The translations under genes and the position numbers were made by a program. A model generated the notes under the pieces. That model searched no databases. It worked only from the letters and a program-made list of their open reading frames with translations, and was not told where the DNA came from. This document shows positions 14,355 to 15,182 of a stretch of DNA of 15,182 nucleotides, in pieces (within the stretch, counting starts at the first letter, position 1; every line of letters begins with the position of its first letter). Origin of the DNA: a bacterium UBP6_UBA1196 (GTDB lineage: Bacteria; UBP6; UBA1177); assembly GCA_002310035.1 (NCBI GenBank), contig DBYC01000018.1, forward strand, positions 19,490 through 34,671. The letters are read 5' to 3'.

Positions 14355-15182
14355 CTATTTATTCCGACACACTGTCATTTTTATGACCTTATTCGCCGCG
14401 ACGCAGATGACCATCGTTATGAGCATATCTGGAAGGGTGTTTCCGAGAATGAAATCTATTGTCATGAGATAGCGGTAAAGCACGAAACCGATTACCCAGA
14501 CAACGAGATTTGTCCAGACGAACGGTTTTTCGATCGCACGGTGTTTCAGAATGAAGAAATCTGCGATCAAAACCGCCGTCATCGGGGCGAAAACGGAACC
14601 GATGAGGTAGAGGAAATCGGTGATGTCATCCATGTTGAAGAGTATCGCGCCGATCGTTCCGAGAACAGCCGCCGCAACTGCGACTGCCTTGGATTTGAGC
14701 TTAGTTGAGACTGATTCAGCCGAAATTCCTGCCGAATATGCATCCAGAAATGTGGTCGTGACTGTCGAAAAGATGATGATGACAAGTCCTGCGCCGAGTC
14801 CTGCTTTGATCATTATCTGAGCAAGGTCGCTTTCACCTGTGAAAATCGCGGCTCCCATGCCTATCGTGTACATCCAGCAGCTTACAATGCCGTAGATGAC
14901 TGCGCTGACTGCCGATGCCTTGACCGGTTTTTCAGCTTTGCTTGTGTAGTCGCTGATGAGTGGAAGCCACGAAAGGGGCATCGCCGCCGAAAGTTCGACA
15001 GCCGCGCCGAAACTCATCGCTTCTTCAGCCGATACCGCAGCGCCTTCGCCTGTAAAAATTTTAACGCTTAAAATCACGGTGAGAACAAGAAGCGCCGTGA
15101 CTGCGACGCTGTTGATTTTGGTGACATTGACGATCCCGAACATTACCCAGAGCACGATGAGAACGCCGATCACAAGCGCCCA
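14355..15182 (-). CDS. cytX: CytX-type hydroxymethylpyrimidine transporter (NCS1 family), 5'-truncated by the window
   Basis: Inner-membrane nucleobase/cation symporter of the NCS1 family; CytX members are assigned to uptake of hydroxymethylpyrimidine, a thiamine precursor, mainly because they sit in thiamine operons and under TPP riboswitches. About 275 C-terminal residues are visible and the frame runs off the window end, so the GTG near 15173 is not the start; roughly a third of the protein is missing. The stretch AMPLSWLPLISDYTS, the FSTVTTTFLDAYSAGIS helix and FLYLIGSVFAPMTAVLIADFF agree with CytX, and hydrophobic segments alternate as expected for a transporter. Thiamine genes may lie upstream outside the window. 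Cytosine permease (CodB-like) is the main alternative. The split-barrel lipoprotein follows after 83 bases but has its own promoter. Confidence 0.8.
   Translation of the reverse strand, partial: WALVIGVLIVLWVMFGIVNVTKINSVAVTALLVLTVILSVKIFTGEGAAVSAEEAMSFGAAVELSAAMPLSWLPLISDYTSKAEKPVKASAVSAVIYGIVSCWMYTIGMGAAIFTGESDLAQIMIKAGLGAGLVIIIFSTVTTTFLDAYSAGISAESVSTKLKSKAVAVAAAVLGTIGAILFNMDDITDFLYLIGSVFAPMTAVLIADFFILKHRAIEKPFVWTNLVVWVIGFVLYRYLMTIDFILGNTLPDMLITMVICVAANKVIKMTVCRNK
14365..14377 (-). promoter_or_regulatory. Inverted-repeat box 3, inside the transporter's last codons
   Basis: TGACAGTGTGTCG on the minus strand, centred 24 bp from box 2. It lies within codons for Met-Thr-Val-Cys-Arg at the end of the CytX-type gene, so coding and regulatory use overlap if the box is real. 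Confidence 0.45.

Noticed and set aside
14316..14377. Pho-box reading of the repeated TGTCA elements
   Set aside because: Pho boxes are direct repeats about 11 bp apart; here the units are inverted repeats 24-25 bp apart.

Overview
The window looks like chromosomal DNA of a Gram-negative bacterium from a deltaproteobacterial or Myxococcota-like lineage. The evidence is a TonB/TolA-type protein with the myxobacterial style of C-terminal domain, several outer-membrane-type lipoproteins with Asp/Glu/Ser/Thr-rich linkers and Cys-rich modules, and a DUF1566 lipoprotein with an EGF-like repeat. The lineage is inferred from protein style only; there is no rRNA or other marker gene. Coding density is high, many genes overlap by a few bases, and I see no tRNA, CRISPR array, insertion sequence or phage gene.

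Layout. Plus strand, 1-4950: the 3' part of ATP-dependent PEP carboxykinase (pckA), an MlaF-like ABC ATPase, ribD (riboflavin synthesis) and a ClC chloride transporter with CBS and RCK_C domains, tightly packed. A 117-bp gap with a probable promoter follows. Then 5068-9101: a Cys-rich lipoprotein, a small unknown helical protein, a TonB/TolA-like transducer, queC (queuosine precursor synthesis) and an acidic-linker lipoprotein. Then 9137-11963: a GNAT acetyltransferase, a YbdG-type mechanosensitive channel and a DHH/NrnA-type phosphoesterase. Then 11992-13672: an EGF/DUF1566 lipoprotein and a Cys-rich protein with two copies of a six-cysteine CGEC module. Minus strand, 15182-13717: the 3' part of a CytX-type hydroxymethylpyrimidine transporter, then a lipoprotein whose body is a pyridoxamine-phosphate-oxidase-like (FMN split-barrel) domain. 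The two gene sets converge at a possible terminator near 13675-13718.

The housekeeping genes (pckA, ribD, queC, nrnA, ybdG) show no single shared pathway. The more unusual content is: (a) three TGACA-N3-TGTCA boxes at 24-25 bp spacing upstream of the split-barrel lipoprotein, one overlapping the -35 hexamer of a near-consensus promoter; (b) in that same gene, an internal ATG with an ideal Shine-Dalgarno exactly where a normal cytoplasmic split-barrel protein would begin, suggesting a lipoprotein leader was grafted onto an existing gene or that two forms are made; (c) the Cys-rich CGEC-module protein, which seems to lack the front of its signal peptide; (d) four lipoproteins that all start MKK and place the lipid cysteine at residue 19.
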